Shown here: one piece after another, positions 55,038 through 64,000 of the stretch | Numbering within the stretch: the stretch's first letter is position 1 | Layout: the number at the start of each line of letters is the position of its first letter | Assembly (NCBI RefSeq): GCF_030687835.1 | Contig: NZ_CP117449.1 | Coordinates: 3,844,001 to 3,908,000 of the forward strand | DNA: 64,000 nt | Direction of reading: 5' to 3' | Source: Pseudomonas hefeiensis | Lineage (GTDB): Bacteria > Pseudomonadota > Gammaproteobacteria > Pseudomonadales > Pseudomonadaceae | Position numbers and translations under genes: made by a program | Notes under the pieces: generated by a model | Seen by the model: only the letters and a program-made list of their open reading frames with translations | Database searches by the model: none | What the model was told of the DNA's origin: nothing

Positions 55038-55964
55038 TCATAACCCGGATCGGTCAATAACAGGCCCGTGTTGCGCCATCAACTCCACCACCCACTCAAT
55101 GAACACCCGCAACTTGGCGCTGATATGCCGGTTCGGAGGATAAGCCACGTAGAGCGGCATCGGGTCGAGGCGCCAGTCTTCGAACAGGGGCACCAACTCC
55201 CCTCGCGCCTGGTGGGATCTGGACATGTACTCGGGTAGCCAGAGCACACCCAACCCCGCCAGCCCCGCCGCGAGGTAGGCGTTGCCATCATCCACGGCCA
55301 GTGCGTAGCGTCCTTTGATGTGCAGATGTTCGCCGTGGTTGTGCATGGCGTAAGGGAGCGCTTTGCCGGTGCGCGCCCAGAGGAAACCGACGATGCGATG
55401 CTGGGAATCTTCCAGTTCTCGCGGATGCGCAGGCGTGCCGACGCGCTGCAGATAGCTCGGTGCGGCAAACACGCCAAGGGCCAGATCGCCGACGCGCCGG
55501 GCGATCAGCGACTGGTCCGTCAGCTCGCCGCCGCGCACCACGCAATCGACATTTTCATCGATGATGTCGACGATGCGGTCGCTGGCGCCCATGTCGATCT
55601 GGATGTCCGGGTATCGTGCGTAAAATTGCGGCAATCCCGGTACCAGGATCATGGTCGCCAACGGGCTTGGCACATCCACTCGCAGTCGTCCCCGGGGCAG
55701 TGCCTGGGCGCCGGACAGGCTGGTCTCGGCATCGTCCATGTCGGCCAGCAGGCGGATCACCCGCTCGTAATAAGCGGCGCCGTCAGCGGTGACGTTGACC
55801 TTGCGCGTGGTGCGGTTGAGCAACTTGACGCGCAGCCGCGCCTCCAGTTGCTGCACCAGTTGGGTCACGGTGGTTTTGCTCATGTGCAGTGTGTCGGCGG
55901 CTTTGGTGAAGCTGCCCGCCTCCACCACTCGAACGAATGCTTGCATCGCGTCGAAACGATCCAT
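55038..55964 (-). CDS. LysR-family transcriptional regulator
   Basis: A 308-residue regulator. The winged helix has SFTKAADTLHMSKTTVTQLVQ at residues ~18-38, and the effector domain contains DRIVDIIDENVDCVVRGGEL near 135. This is the large CrgA-type LysR subgroup. It is divergent from a RidA-family gene 131 bp away and may control it. Confidence 0.88.
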   Translation of the reverse strand: MDRFDAMQAFVRVVEAGSFTKAADTLHMSKTTVTQLVQQLEARLRVKLLNRTTRKVNVTADGAAYYERVIRLLADMDDAETSLSGAQALPRGRLRVDVPSPLATMILVPGLPQFYARYPDIQIDMGASDRIVDIIDENVDCVVRGGELTDQSLIARRVGDLALGVFAAPSYLQRVGTPAHPRELEDSQHRIVGFLWARTGKALPYAMHNHGEHLHIKGRYALAVDDGNAYLAAGLAGLGVLWLPEYMSRSHQARGELVPLFEDWRLDPMPLYVAYPPNRHISAKLRVFIEWVVELMAQHGPVIDRSGL

Positions 55965-56094
55965 TGCTGCCCCGGTGTCCGTCAGATTGTTTGGATTTTA
56001 CAAACAGTGATCGCCAAGGTTGCTCGTTTATCGTCCGCGCACAAGCCCCTAGAGTGTTCTCAACGTTGAATCCGACCTTTTGATGGAGGCACCC

Positions 56095-56499
56095 ATGACG
56101 CAGCGCGATGTAGTTTTCCCCGCCGGACGCCAGGCACTTTATGAGCGTAATCGCTATTCGCCGGCGATTCGCTCCAATGGCTTTTTATTCGTATCGGGGC
56201 AAGTCGGCAGCACCGAAGATGGCTCGCCAGAACCCGAACTGGAGGACCAGGTTCGGCTGGCGTTCAACAATCTGAAGGCCATTCTCGCCGCCGCCGATTG
56301 CACCTTTGATGATGTGGTCGATGTCACGGTCTTCATCGTCGATCCAGAATCGACATTCGAAACGATCTGGAAAGTGGTGCCCGAATTCTGGGGCAGCGCA
56401 CCGCATCCGACGCTCACGGCGGTGGGGGTGACGTGGCTGTATGGTTTTCAGTTCGAGATCAAGGTGATCGCCAGGTTGCCTGAAGCCGCCCAGGGATGA
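56095..56499 (+). CDS. RidA family protein (first paralogue)
   Basis: About 134 residues in the YjgF/YER057c/UK114 family (NGFLFVSGQVGS; DQVRLAFNNLKAILAAADC; DVVDVTVFIVD). RidA proteins hydrolyse reactive enamine/imine intermediates. A second RidA paralogue lies at 63259. The ATG at 56095 follows GGAGG. It is divergent from a LysR regulator. Confidence 0.85.
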   Translation: MTQRDVVFPAGRQALYERNRYSPAIRSNGFLFVSGQVGSTEDGSPEPELEDQVRLAFNNLKAILAAADCTFDDVVDVTVFIVDPESTFETIWKVVPEFWGSAPHPTLTAVGVTWLYGFQFEIKVIARLPEAAQG

Positions 56500-56529
56500 G
56501 CTGACTGGCGGCAGATCAGGTTGCAGCCA

Positions 56530-56710
56530 TGTTGAATGTGCCGCCGTCATCGCGAGCAGGCTCGCTCCCACAGGGGATTGCGCTGGTTTCGAATCTCGAG
56601 GCCGCTGAAAATTCCTGTGGGAGCGGGCTTGCTCGCGAAGACGGCGGCACATTCAATATCAATCCAAGCCGGCCCACCGCTTTCGCGAGCAAGCCCGCTC
56701 CCACAGGGAA
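56530..56710. repeat. Cluster of three REP elements
   Basis: Three copies of the GCGAGCAAGCCCGCTCCCAC-type palindrome in alternating orientation (about 56552-56576, 56614-56640, 56682-56708). The last two form a REPIN-like pair. They fill the gap between the RidA and VOC genes. Confidence 0.85.
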
Positions 56711-56727
56711 TCGGCGGTGACCGCTGG

Positions 56728-57207
56728 TTAACCTTTCAACGCTGCTTCGATGGCCGCGATGTCGATCTTTGTCATCTCCATCATGGCTTCGAACGCGCGC
56801 TTGGCGGCTGCTTTATCGGGATTGGCTATCGCGGCGGTCAGCACGCGAGGGGTGATCTGCCAGGACAGGCCCCACTTGTCCTTGCACCAGCCGCAGGCAC
56901 TTGCCTGGCCGCCATTGCCGATAATCGCGTCCCACAAGCGGTCCGTTTCGGCCTGGTCATCGGTCGCGACCTGGAACGAAAAGGCTTCGTTGTGCTGGAA
57001 CGCCGGACCTCCGTTCAGCCCCAGGCATGGAATGCCCATTACCGTGAACTCCACCGTCAGCACATCACCCTGCTTGCCCATCGGATAATCACCGGGGGCT
57101 TGATGAACGGCCTGCACCGCACTGTCCGGGAACGTCGCGGCGTAGAACTGCGCAGCCTCCAGCGCAGCACCGTCGTACCAGAGACAAATCGTGTTTTTGT
57201 TGTTCAT
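56728..57207 (-). CDS. VOC family protein (PhnB / 3-demethylubiquinone methyltransferase-like fold)
   Basis: A 159-residue vicinal-oxygen-chelate protein: ICLWYDGAALEAAQFYAATF at the N-terminus, ALNGGPAFQHNEAFSFQV-type strand near 75, and WQITPRVLTAAI near 120. Such proteins are annotated PhnB-like but their activity is generally unknown. It stands alone on the minus strand. Confidence 0.82.
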   Translation of the reverse strand: MNNKNTICLWYDGAALEAAQFYAATFPDSAVQAVHQAPGDYPMGKQGDVLTVEFTVMGIPCLGLNGGPAFQHNEAFSFQVATDDQAETDRLWDAIIGNGGQASACGWCKDKWGLSWQITPRVLTAAIANPDKAAAKRAFEAMMEMTKIDIAAIEAALKG

Positions 57208-57267
57208 CCGATCTCTCCGAGAGATAGCTGGACGGTAAAGTCTAGCAGTCTCTACGTCGGCGCAAGG

Positions 57268-57513
57268 CTACCGGACCAGTGGGTTTACCCGCTCCCCATG
57301 ACTGACCATCCAGCGAATCATGCTCGCCAGCGGCACCCGGTAATTCTGGAGGTCGCACGCGCCGGCCTGGTCATGGCTGTACAACTCCAGATAACGGCTG
57401 AGCAGCAGATGTCGACCATCCTCCGTCAACTGCAGCTCGATCTCCCGGCAATGCAAAATGCCTCGGTCGAGGGTTTTCACTCGCCGGTGCAGCACCAATA
57501 CAGGGTTACTCAT
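57268..57513 (-). CDS. Small conserved hypothetical protein after mlaA
   Basis: 81 residues from the ATG at 57513, which overlaps the mlaA 3' end by 8 bp (MSNPVLVLHRRVKTLDRGILH). It has mixed strands, no signal peptide and no membrane segment. I do not recognise a family. The overlap indicates it is translated with mlaA. Confidence 0.6.
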   Translation of the reverse strand: MSNPVLVLHRRVKTLDRGILHCREIELQLTEDGRHLLLSRYLELYSHDQAGACDLQNYRVPLASMIRWMVSHGERVNPLVR

Positions 57514-58294
57514 CAACGGTCGCTCCCTCCTGGCAATCGGCGTCATCCCCAGCCACCGCGCCCAACTTGCCCTGGGCGACAAAATCGGCGCGCCGCTGCG
57601 CTACCGAGTCACGAAGCGCCGCGTAGTAATCCGGCCGGCCGCGCAACTTGTCCGTCAGCGGGAGCGCCTCGGCACGACCATCGACAACCCCGCCTACGGT
57701 ATTGATCGTACTCAACGTATCGACCGTGTCGCTGTTGCTGCCGAACGGATCGACCGCAGAACTCAGCAGTCTGCCCGTTGCGTCGCGCAGGCTGGACGTT
57801 CCCAGCAGCGGCAGTTCGACAATCGGCCCGGGGGCGATGTTCCAGACGCCGAAGGTCTGGCCGAAATCGGCCTTGTGGCGTTCGATACCCAGTTTGCCCG
57901 ACACATCGATCAGCCCGACGATGCCTGCGGTGGTGTTGATGACGAAGCGGCCCAGGGTGTTGACCGAGCGCTGGGCGTTGCCTTGCAGCAGATCGTTGAT
58001 GAAGACCTTGGGCTCACCGAAGTTCGCCACGAAATTATGGACCCCAGTCTGTACCACGTCCGGAAGCTTGAGATAACCACGGGCAACCGGGGCCAACGCA
58101 TAGTCATCGACCGTCCGGTTGAAGGCGAAGATGCCCCGGTTGACCGGCTCTGCCGGATCATCGACGGTGTAGCTCGCACGTTCACAACTGCCAGGGGTTG
58201 CAGCGGGCGTGCTGGTGCAGCCGCTGGCGACTGCCACGAGTACTACGACAACAGCGCAACGGACAAACAGCGCAACGGGCTTGGTGATCGGCAT
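57506..58294 (-). CDS. mlaA: MlaA (VacJ) family lipoprotein
   Basis: A 262-residue outer-membrane lipoprotein. The signal peptide ends in the lipobox VASGC near residue 26. Family motifs include DPAEPVNRGIFAFNRTVDDY near 46 and RFVINTTAGIVGLIDVSGKL near 115. MlaA removes phospholipids from the outer leaflet to keep lipid asymmetry; the mlaBCDEF genes are elsewhere. The 260 bp up to the divergent response-regulator gene hold no other gene. Confidence 0.88.
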   Translation of the reverse strand: MPITKPVALFVRCAVVVVLVAVASGCTSTPAATPGSCERASYTVDDPAEPVNRGIFAFNRTVDDYALAPVARGYLKLPDVVQTGVHNFVANFGEPKVFINDLLQGNAQRSVNTLGRFVINTTAGIVGLIDVSGKLGIERHKADFGQTFGVWNIAPGPIVELPLLGTSSLRDATGRLLSSAVDPFGSNSDTVDTLSTINTVGGVVDGRAEALPLTDKLRGRPDYYAALRDSVAQRRADFVAQGKLGAVAGDDADCQEGATVDE

Positions 58295-58554
58295 ACAAGG
58301 CTATCTCGGCAAGGGATGGGGCGATACCGGTCAGTTAGGGGAGACACCGCCGTGCACAAATCCCGTGGCGAGATTGCGTGTTGGGCTGGCCATTTTCAAC
58401 TGACTGACATGGGGCGATCCTGCCCTTGTTTTTTTGCCTGAAGATTTCCAGAACATTGCCCGTCGGCAACTTTATTACCAAGTTGAAATATATGACGCAG
58501 CCCCCGGATTAACCCTAGTATCCCCTTCTGTATTCATTGCCGTGCGTGCCCACT

Positions 58555-59265
58555 GTGAGCCATCTATTACTGGTGGACGACGACCTCGAAGTCCTCGCCC
58601 TCTTGCGCAAATTCCTCGAGCAACATGGCTATAGCGTCGAAGTGGCCGCCGACGGTGCCGCCCTGTGGCAGGCGGTGGCGCGTCGGTTGCCGGACCTGAT
58701 CATCCTCGATGTCATGTTGCCGGGAGACAGTGGACTGGTGCTCTGCCAGCGACTGCGGGCCGAGCATACGGTCGGCATCATCATGCTCACGGCCATGGGT
58801 GAGCTGAGTGATCGCGTCGTCGGTCTTGAGCTGGGGGCGGATGATTACCTGACCAAGCCGTTCGATGCGCGCGAGCTGCTGGCCCGGGTGCGCGCCGTGC
58901 TCAGACGCACCGGTGAAGCCAGGGACACATTGAATAACACCTCGCGTCTGATTCTGGAATTCGAAAGCTGGCAACTGGACGTCACCCGTCGCGAGTTGCG
59001 CTCGCCGGACAAAGTCATGATCCCGCTGTCCACCGGCGAGTTTGAGTTGCTGCTGGTCTTTGCCGAACACCCGCGCCGGGTCCTCACTCGCCAGCAGTTG
59101 CTAGACCTGGCCCGCGGCGAAACGTACGACGCGTTCGATCGCAGCATCGACGTCCAGGTCAGCCGGCTGCGCCGCAAGCTGGAGACCGATATCACTGGCC
59201 CATCGATGATCCGCACCATTCGCAACAGCGGCTACCTCTTCAGCCCCCACGTGGTGAAGCGATGA
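58555..59265 (+). CDS. OmpR-family response regulator
   Basis: About 236 residues from the GTG at 58555 (VSHLLLVDDD); TTG at 58537 is possible. The receiver domain has the acidic pair VDDD and the phospho-acceptor in LIILDVMLPGDSG near residue 52, and GADDYLTKPFDARELLARV near 98. A winged-helix output follows (LSTGEFELLLVF; DRSIDVQVSRLRRKLE). Its stop overlaps the kinase ATG by 4 bp. Confidence 0.9.
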   Translation: MSHLLLVDDDLEVLALLRKFLEQHGYSVEVAADGAALWQAVARRLPDLIILDVMLPGDSGLVLCQRLRAEHTVGIIMLTAMGELSDRVVGLELGADDYLTKPFDARELLARVRAVLRRTGEARDTLNNTSRLILEFESWQLDVTRRELRSPDKVMIPLSTGEFELLLVFAEHPRRVLTRQQLLDLARGETYDAFDRSIDVQVSRLRRKLETDITGPSMIRTIRNSGYLFSPHVVKR

Positions 59266-60608
59266 AGGCCAAGCTCTCACCCTTTCATCGACCACGCGAT
59301 ACGGTCGCCCGCTGGATTGCCCTGACCACCATGCTCGCCATGCTGACCTTACTGGCATTGAACGAGCTGTTCGGCCTGTTGGCCGGAACCTGGGCGCGCC
59401 CTCCCCTGATGGAAACCGGCCTGATGGAGAAGGCCGCCGCCATCACTCGCATCATCGACTCGGTGGCGCCCGGACAACGACCCGATATCGCCAGGGCGGC
59501 CAGCGACCAGGCGTTCGCCGCGCAATGGTTACCCCGCCGTGAAGATGCACGATTACCGGTGATCGACGACCCGCAATTCAGTGAGGGCTCGGCGTTCCTG
59601 CGCAAGCAGCTGGGCAGGCCCGACGCCAGGATAGAGGCCTTCGAGCCCGCCGATTGGCCCGCCGATCAGCCAAACAGACGCTACGCGGTCCTCATCCAAC
59701 TGGCCGACCATTCCTGGGTGGAGTTTTCCGTGCCCTCTCGCAGTTGGGGCATGAAGGAATGGATGCGCAACCTGATCATTATCGCGCTGATTCTTTTATC
59801 GACTTTCATCGTCGGCTTGATTGCCACGCGGCACCTGGCGACCCCGCTGGAACGCTTCGCCGAGGGCGCCAGGCGCTTTGGCGTGGACTTCAAGGCGCCG
59901 CCCATCCCCGTGGTCGGCCCTCACGAAATCCGCCAGGCGATCCTCGCGTTCAACGCCATGCAGGCCCAGCTCCAGCACTTCGTCCAGGACCGCACACAAA
60001 TGCTCGCCGCCATCTCCCACGACCTGCGCGCCCCCCTGACCCGCATGCGCCTGCGTGGAGAGTTCATCGACGACGCCGAACAGCAATCGAGACTGTTCAG
60101 GGACGTGGATGAAATGCAGGTGATGGTCAATAGCGCGCTGGAATTTTTTCGCGACGAAGCTCGGCTCGAACACGCCACCGCGTTCGACCTGGCCGAGCTG
60201 CTGCACACCGTCGTCGACGACTTCAAGGATGCCGGCACTGAGGTTTCATTCGAGGGCGCTCATCGTTTCGTTTATGTGGGCCGGCCCATCGGGATCAAGC
60301 GAGCGCTGGTCAACCTGATCGACAATGCGAGCAAATATGGCAGCGAGCCGGGCGTTCAGCTCAAGGCGTTCATGGACCGCGTCGAAATTCGCGTCCACGA
60401 CCGCGGACCTGGCATCGCGCCGCAGTTGCACGAGCAAGTCTTCGCACCCTTCTTCCGCATCGAGGGCTCACGCAACAAGAACACCGGTGGTGTCAGCCTG
60501 GGGCTGTCGGCGGCACGGGCGACGGTGCTGGAGCATGGCGGGACGCTGACCCTCAGGAATCGGCGCAGCGGCGGCCTGGAGGTCAAGGTCTCGCTGCCGC
60601 TCAACTGA
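59262..60608 (+). CDS. Sensor histidine kinase, EnvZ-type
   Basis: A 448-residue inner-membrane kinase. Helices lie near residues 18-45 and 168-190, with a periplasmic sensor between. A HAMP domain follows (RHLATPLERFAEGARRFG), then HisKA with ISHDLRAPLTRMRLRGEFID near 250, and a HATPase with NLIDNASKYG near 350 and HDRGPGIA near 380. It is co-transcribed with the response regulator and resembles the CpxA/EnvZ group. Signal unknown. Confidence 0.9.
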   Translation: MKAKLSPFHRPRDTVARWIALTTMLAMLTLLALNELFGLLAGTWARPPLMETGLMEKAAAITRIIDSVAPGQRPDIARAASDQAFAAQWLPRREDARLPVIDDPQFSEGSAFLRKQLGRPDARIEAFEPADWPADQPNRRYAVLIQLADHSWVEFSVPSRSWGMKEWMRNLIIIALILLSTFIVGLIATRHLATPLERFAEGARRFGVDFKAPPIPVVGPHEIRQAILAFNAMQAQLQHFVQDRTQMLAAISHDLRAPLTRMRLRGEFIDDAEQQSRLFRDVDEMQVMVNSALEFFRDEARLEHATAFDLAELLHTVVDDFKDAGTEVSFEGAHRFVYVGRPIGIKRALVNLIDNASKYGSEPGVQLKAFMDRVEIRVHDRGPGIAPQLHEQVFAPFFRIEGSRNKNTGGVSLGLSAARATVLEHGGTLTLRNRRSGGLEVKVSLPLN

Positions 60609-60710
60609 CCCGAACACGACACGCCGGCAAACAATGTTCTAAACAACACGCGCCTTCCTCGGTAGGATATCCGGCCTTTTGACCCGGACCGGCCTCCCGG
60701 AATTACCCTG

Positions 60711-61232
60711 ATGATTCTGATCATTTACGCCCACCCCTACCCCGACCAATCACGGGTCAACCAGCAAATGCTCCAGCGGGCATCCAGCAATCCGGACGTG
60801 GTCATACGGTCGCTCTACGAGCTTTATCCGGACTTCAACATCGACGTCGGGGCCGAACAGCGCGCCGTCGAACAGAGCCAACTGCTCGTTCTCCAGCACC
60901 CGATGCATTGGTACAGCATGCCGCCGCTGCTGAAATTGTGGATCGATAAAGTGTTCACCCATGGCTGGGCCTATGGCAGAGACGCCACAGCCCTCAAAGA
61001 CAAGCCCCTGCTATGGGCTGTTACCACGGGTGGCAACCACGATCATTTCCAGATCGGCGCCTGCCCGGGTTTCCAGGTGCTGGCCCAGCCCCTCCACGCA
61101 ACGGCCATCTACTGCCACATGCGCTGGCTGGAGCCGGTCGTGGTACACGGCGCGTATGCCGGCGCGTCCGAGACCCTGGACGCACAAATCGAACACTACA
61201 GCGCACGCCTGGCCTCCTGGAAGGAAGATTGA
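60711..61232 (+). CDS. kefF: KefF-like NAD(P)H oxidoreductase, ancillary potassium-efflux protein
   Basis: A 173-residue flavodoxin-fold oxidoreductase ([17 protein letters not shown] at the N-terminus; [20 protein letters not shown] near 65; FTHGWAYG near 85). KefF binds FMN and activates KefC. It ends 1 bp before the kefC start, as in other Gammaproteobacteria. Confidence 0.88.
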   Translation: MILIIYAHPYPDQSRVNQQMLQRASSNPDVVIRSLYELYPDFNIDVGAEQRAVEQSQLLVLQHPMHWYSMPPLLKLWIDKVFTHGWAYGRDATALKDKPLLWAVTTGGNHDHFQIGACPGFQVLAQPLHATAIYCHMRWLEPVVVHGAYAGASETLDAQIEHYSARLASWKED

Positions 61233-61233
61233 T

Positions 61234-63060
61234 ATGGAGACTCACAGCCTGATTGAACTGCTTATCTACCTGGGTTCGGCGGTGTTGATCGTGCCGATTG
61301 CCGTCAGGTTGGGCCTGGGCCCGGTGTTGGGTTATCTGCTGGCCGGGTGCGTGATCGGCCCGTGGGGGCTCAAGCTCGTGACTGACGTACAGGCGATTCT
61401 GGAATTCGCCGAAATCGGTGTCGTCCTGATGCTGTTCGTGATCGGGCTCGAACTCGATCCCAAGCGGCTCTGGGCGTTGCGCAGGATGGTGTTCGGTGGC
61501 GGCGCCTTGCAGATGCTCGCCTGTGGCGGGGCAATCGCGGTGTTCTGCGCGGCCCTGGGGCTGAATTGGACGGCCGCGCTGCTGGTCGGCCTGACCCTGA
61601 GCCTGTCCTCCACGGCCATCGCCATGCAAGCGATGAACGAGCGCAACCTGACGTCGACCGCCGTCGGGCGCAGCAGCTTCGCCGTCTTGTTGTTCCAGGA
61701 CATCGCGGCCATTCCCCTGGTTGCCATGATTCCGTTGTTGTCGGCCCACGGTGAAACGCCGTCAGGCACCGCTCTGGTGCTTTCGATCGTCAAGATCGTC
61801 GTGGCCATCAGCGTCGTCGTGCTGTTGGGACGCTACGTGACGCGCCCGCTGCTGCGCTTCGCCGCGCGGTCGGGTCTGCGTGAAATCTTCAGCGCCGTGG
61901 CGCTGTTCCTGGTGTTCGGTTTCGGTTTTCTTCTGGAAGAGGCCGGCTTGTCGATGGCCATGGGCGCGTTCCTCGCCGGGGTGCTGCTGGCCAGCTCTGA
62001 ATATCGCCATGCCCTGGAAAGCGACATCGAACCGTTCAAAGGCTTACTGCTGGGGCTGTTTTTTATCGGCGTCGGCATGTCGATCGATTTTGGCACGCTG
62101 ATCAATGCACCGCTGAAGGTCCTGACCCTGACCCTGGGTTTCATTCTGATCAAATTGCTGGTGATCAAGACCGTCAGCCGGTTCCTCAACGTCCCTACCG
62201 GCCAACGCTCATGGCAAGCAGTGTTGCTCGGCCAGGGCAGCGAGTTCGCCTTCGTGGTGTTCGGCGCCGCCACGCTGGCTGGCATTCTGACAGACCAGTG
62301 GGGCAAGAGCCTGACGCTGGCGGTGGCCCTGTCCATGTGCCTGACGCCCTTGCTGATCCTGCTGCTGGATCGAATAGAGTCCAACACCAGCAAAGACCGC
62401 CAGGAATCCGACCTCGTCGATCAGCAGAACCCACGGGTGATCATCGCCGGGTTCGGCCGCTTCGGACAGATCGCCGGACGTCTCTTGATGTCCTGCGGCG
62501 TCGAGGTGGTGGTGCTGGACCATGACCCCGACAACATCGAGACGCTGCGCAAATTCGGCGTGAAAGTGTTCTACGGCGACGCCACTCGCCTCGATCTGCT
62601 CCACGCGGCCGGTGCCGGCCAGGCGGTGGTGTTGATCAATGCGATCGACGACCAGCAGGACAACCTGACGCTGACCCGACTGGCCCGGGAGCACTTCCCC
62701 GCGTTGAAACTGATCGTCCGTGCGCGGGACATGGGGCACCTGATCACCCTGCGGCAGATGGGCGTGCAGGCCGCCGAGCGGGAAACCTTCGAGAGCGCGT
62801 TGGCATTGGGCCGAAATGCGCTGGTGCAGATGGGTGTCGGGGCTTACGAAGCGCGCGAGCGCGCGGATCAGTTCCGTCGTTTGAATCTGCAGATGCTGGA
62901 GGAAATCGTCGCCCAGCCGGAAGACGACCTCAAGTTCAGGCACGACGCCTACCGGCGCGCCAACGCGTTGCTCACGCAGATGTTCAACGAAGACCGTGCG
63001 CGCCCCGTCGACAGTTGGCCTGACCATCATCGAAACGAGACGGATGAGGCGCGCAGCTGA
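61234..63060 (+). CDS. kefC: Glutathione-regulated potassium/proton antiporter, KefC-like
   Basis: About 608 residues. The first ~385 residues form a 12-13-helix CPA2 antiporter ([18 protein letters not shown] near 27; [14 protein letters not shown] near 72; [19 protein letters not shown] near 115). A cytoplasmic RCK/TrkA-N domain follows with [20 protein letters not shown] near 405. The protein protects against electrophiles by potassium efflux and acidification. A longer frame upstream overlaps kefF and is not used. Confidence 0.9.
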   Translation: METHSLIELLIYLGSAVLIVPIAVRLGLGPVLGYLLAGCVIGPWGLKLVTDVQAILEFAEIGVVLMLFVIGLELDPKRLWALRRMVFGGGALQMLACGGAIAVFCAALGLNWTAALLVGLTLSLSSTAIAMQAMNERNLTSTAVGRSSFAVLLFQDIAAIPLVAMIPLLSAHGETPSGTALVLSIVKIVVAISVVVLLGRYVTRPLLRFAARSGLREIFSAVALFLVFGFGFLLEEAGLSMAMGAFLAGVLLASSEYRHALESDIEPFKGLLLGLFFIGVGMSIDFGTLINAPLKVLTLTLGFILIKLLVIKTVSRFLNVPTGQRSWQAVLLGQGSEFAFVVFGAATLAGILTDQWGKSLTLAVALSMCLTPLLILLLDRIESNTSKDRQESDLVDQQNPRVIIAGFGRFGQIAGRLLMSCGVEVVVLDHDPDNIETLRKFGVKVFYGDATRLDLLHAAGAGQAVVLINAIDDQQDNLTLTRLAREHFPALKLIVRARDMGHLITLRQMGVQAAERETFESALALGRNALVQMGVGAYEARERADQFRRLNLQMLEEIVAQPEDDLKFRHDAYRRANALLTQMFNEDRARPVDSWPDHHRNETDEARS

Positions 63061-63258
63061 TCTGTCTCCCGGCGTCGCACGCGCCCAAACTGGCGCCGAT
63101 GCGATGGCCGGGCTCGAAGGCCGGATGCGGGAGTCGAGGGTTGTTCATGGGCAGAGAAAGGAAATCACGAAAGGCTCGACGATGGACGGTAAACTGGCCG
63201 CGCAAGGGCCGTCTGCGTCGCGACCGCCCCATTACCCTTTCCTGAACAAGAGGCTTTC

Positions 63259-63639
63259 ATGGCAAACCAAGACATCACGTTCATTCCCGACCCAGACGCG
63301 GACTCCATCTCCTCCGACGTTGCCGGCTTCGGCGGCCTGCTGGTTTCCACCCAGATCCCCACTCGCCCTGACGGCAGCCTGGAACTGGGTGACATCACCC
63401 TGCAAAGCGAATGCACATTGCAGGCACTCAAGACAGCCCTGGAAGGCGCCGGCAGTTCCATGGAGCGGGTCTTGCACCTGACCATTTACCTCACCGACAT
63501 GGCCGACCGCGCGGCCTTCAACGAGGTGTACCAGCGTTTCTTCGCCAAACCCTGGCCGGTACGCGCCGCAGTGGGGGTGGCAGCGCTGGCGGTTGAAGGG
63601 ATGCGAGTGGAAGTGACTGCGATGGCGGCCAAAGGCTGA
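63259..63639 (+). CDS. RidA family protein (second paralogue)
   Basis: A 126-residue YjgF/RidA protein (GFGGLLVSTQIPTRPDG; LQALKTALEGAGSSMERVLH; MADRAAFNEVYQRFF; PVRAAVGVAAL). It acts on reactive imines in the cytoplasm. The preceding 198 bp hold no gene. Confidence 0.85.
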   Translation: MANQDITFIPDPDADSISSDVAGFGGLLVSTQIPTRPDGSLELGDITLQSECTLQALKTALEGAGSSMERVLHLTIYLTDMADRAAFNEVYQRFFAKPWPVRAAVGVAALAVEGMRVEVTAMAAKG

Positions 63640-63768
63640 GGTTGCGGCTTTGTTGAACATCCGGCGCGGAGTTTGAAGCCCCCATAAGGTGAATCCAAAG
63701 TACCTCTTGTGACGAGGGAGTGGCCGCCGCGTCTGCGACGCTTCGTTGTCGCGCGGGGAACTGGCTCC

Positions 63769-63900
63769 TGTGGCGAGGGGATTTATCCCCGTTGGGCTGC
63801 GCAGCAGCCCCCAAACCAGGTAACTCGGTGCGCCAGGAAGATTGCGTTAACTGCTTTAGGGCCGCTACGCAGCCCAACGGGGATAAATCCCCTCGCCACA
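63769..63900. repeat. Long REPIN of a second REP family
   Basis: TGTGGCGAGGGGATTTATCC continuing to TTGGGCTGCG is matched by its exact inverse ending CCTCGCCACA, giving a ~33-bp perfect stem around a 66-bp insert. It belongs to the GAGGGGATTTATCCCC family of fluorescens-group genomes. The last bases of the window (GAGAGCTTGCTCCCTC, ~63985-64000) begin another REP. The stretch 63640-64000 has no gene. Confidence 0.85.
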
Positions 63901-64000
63901 AAGGAGGCGCACTCACCTAACTGAGATCACATTGCCGCGTTGTGTTTGGCAGATTAAAAGTCAGCAGGTTGTAGTTTGTTCCGTGAGAGCTTGCTCCCTC

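Overview
The window looks like chromosome from a Pseudomonas of the fluorescens group. It is GC-rich, carries the GTGGGAGC-type REP palindromes typical of that group, and has Pseudomonas-like gene families throughout (mlaA, kefFC, FecIR/TonB cassette, rulAB remnants). No species is assigned.

Region 1 (1-12.0 kb) is a methylated-amine module. The left-pointing genes mgsA-mgsB-mgsC and gmaS encode N-methylglutamate synthase and gamma-glutamylmethylamide synthetase. A divergent XRE-cupin regulator follows. The right-pointing operon purU-folD-mgdABCD encodes formyl-THF deformylase, methylene-THF dehydrogenase/cyclohydrolase and a SoxBDAG-like N-methylglutamate dehydrogenase. Together they form the N-methylglutamate route of methylamine use, with a THF branch that turns the C1 unit into formate. 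Similar GGAAT/TTCCC palindromes lie in both control regions.

Region 2 (12.2-17.0 kb) is a left-pointing four-gene operon: a desaturase-like di-iron oxygenase, a Rieske ferredoxin, an FAD ferredoxin reductase and a TIM-barrel isomerase. It is divergent from a LacI-type regulator that has a clear palindromic operator. It resembles the MocD/MocE/MocF rhizopine O-demethylase and may release formaldehyde next to the C1 module.

Region 3 (17.1-33.1 kb) is accessory metabolism and regulation. It holds an SDR/NTF2 pair with a LysR regulator, an HD-LuxR regulator, an exported hydrolase, a GMC oxidoreductase, a truncated PEP-mutase-like gene, an orphan putative type III effector behind an hrp-box-like sequence, a decayed membrane gene, an MFS/AraC pair and a FecI-FecR-TonB receptor cassette.

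Region 4 (33.2-43.5 kb) is a mosaic of mobile and broken DNA. A truncated and a near-complete IS1182-type element, in the same orientation, flank a hydrolase, an oxidoreductase tail, an isochorismatase-MFS-ABC-F set, rulAB fragments, a tRNA-Gly 3' end with its terminator, a decayed IS21 element and a DJ-1/PfpI gene.

Region 5 (43.6-64 kb) is ordinary chromosome: TetR/SDR/quinone oxidoreductase, a beta-lactamase-fold hydrolase, an ABC exporter, a phytanoyl-CoA dioxygenase-like protein, a solute-binding protein, a hydrolase, a hybrid kinase, GFA, LysR, two RidA proteins, a VOC protein, mlaA, a two-component pair, kefF-kefC, and several REP/REPIN clusters.
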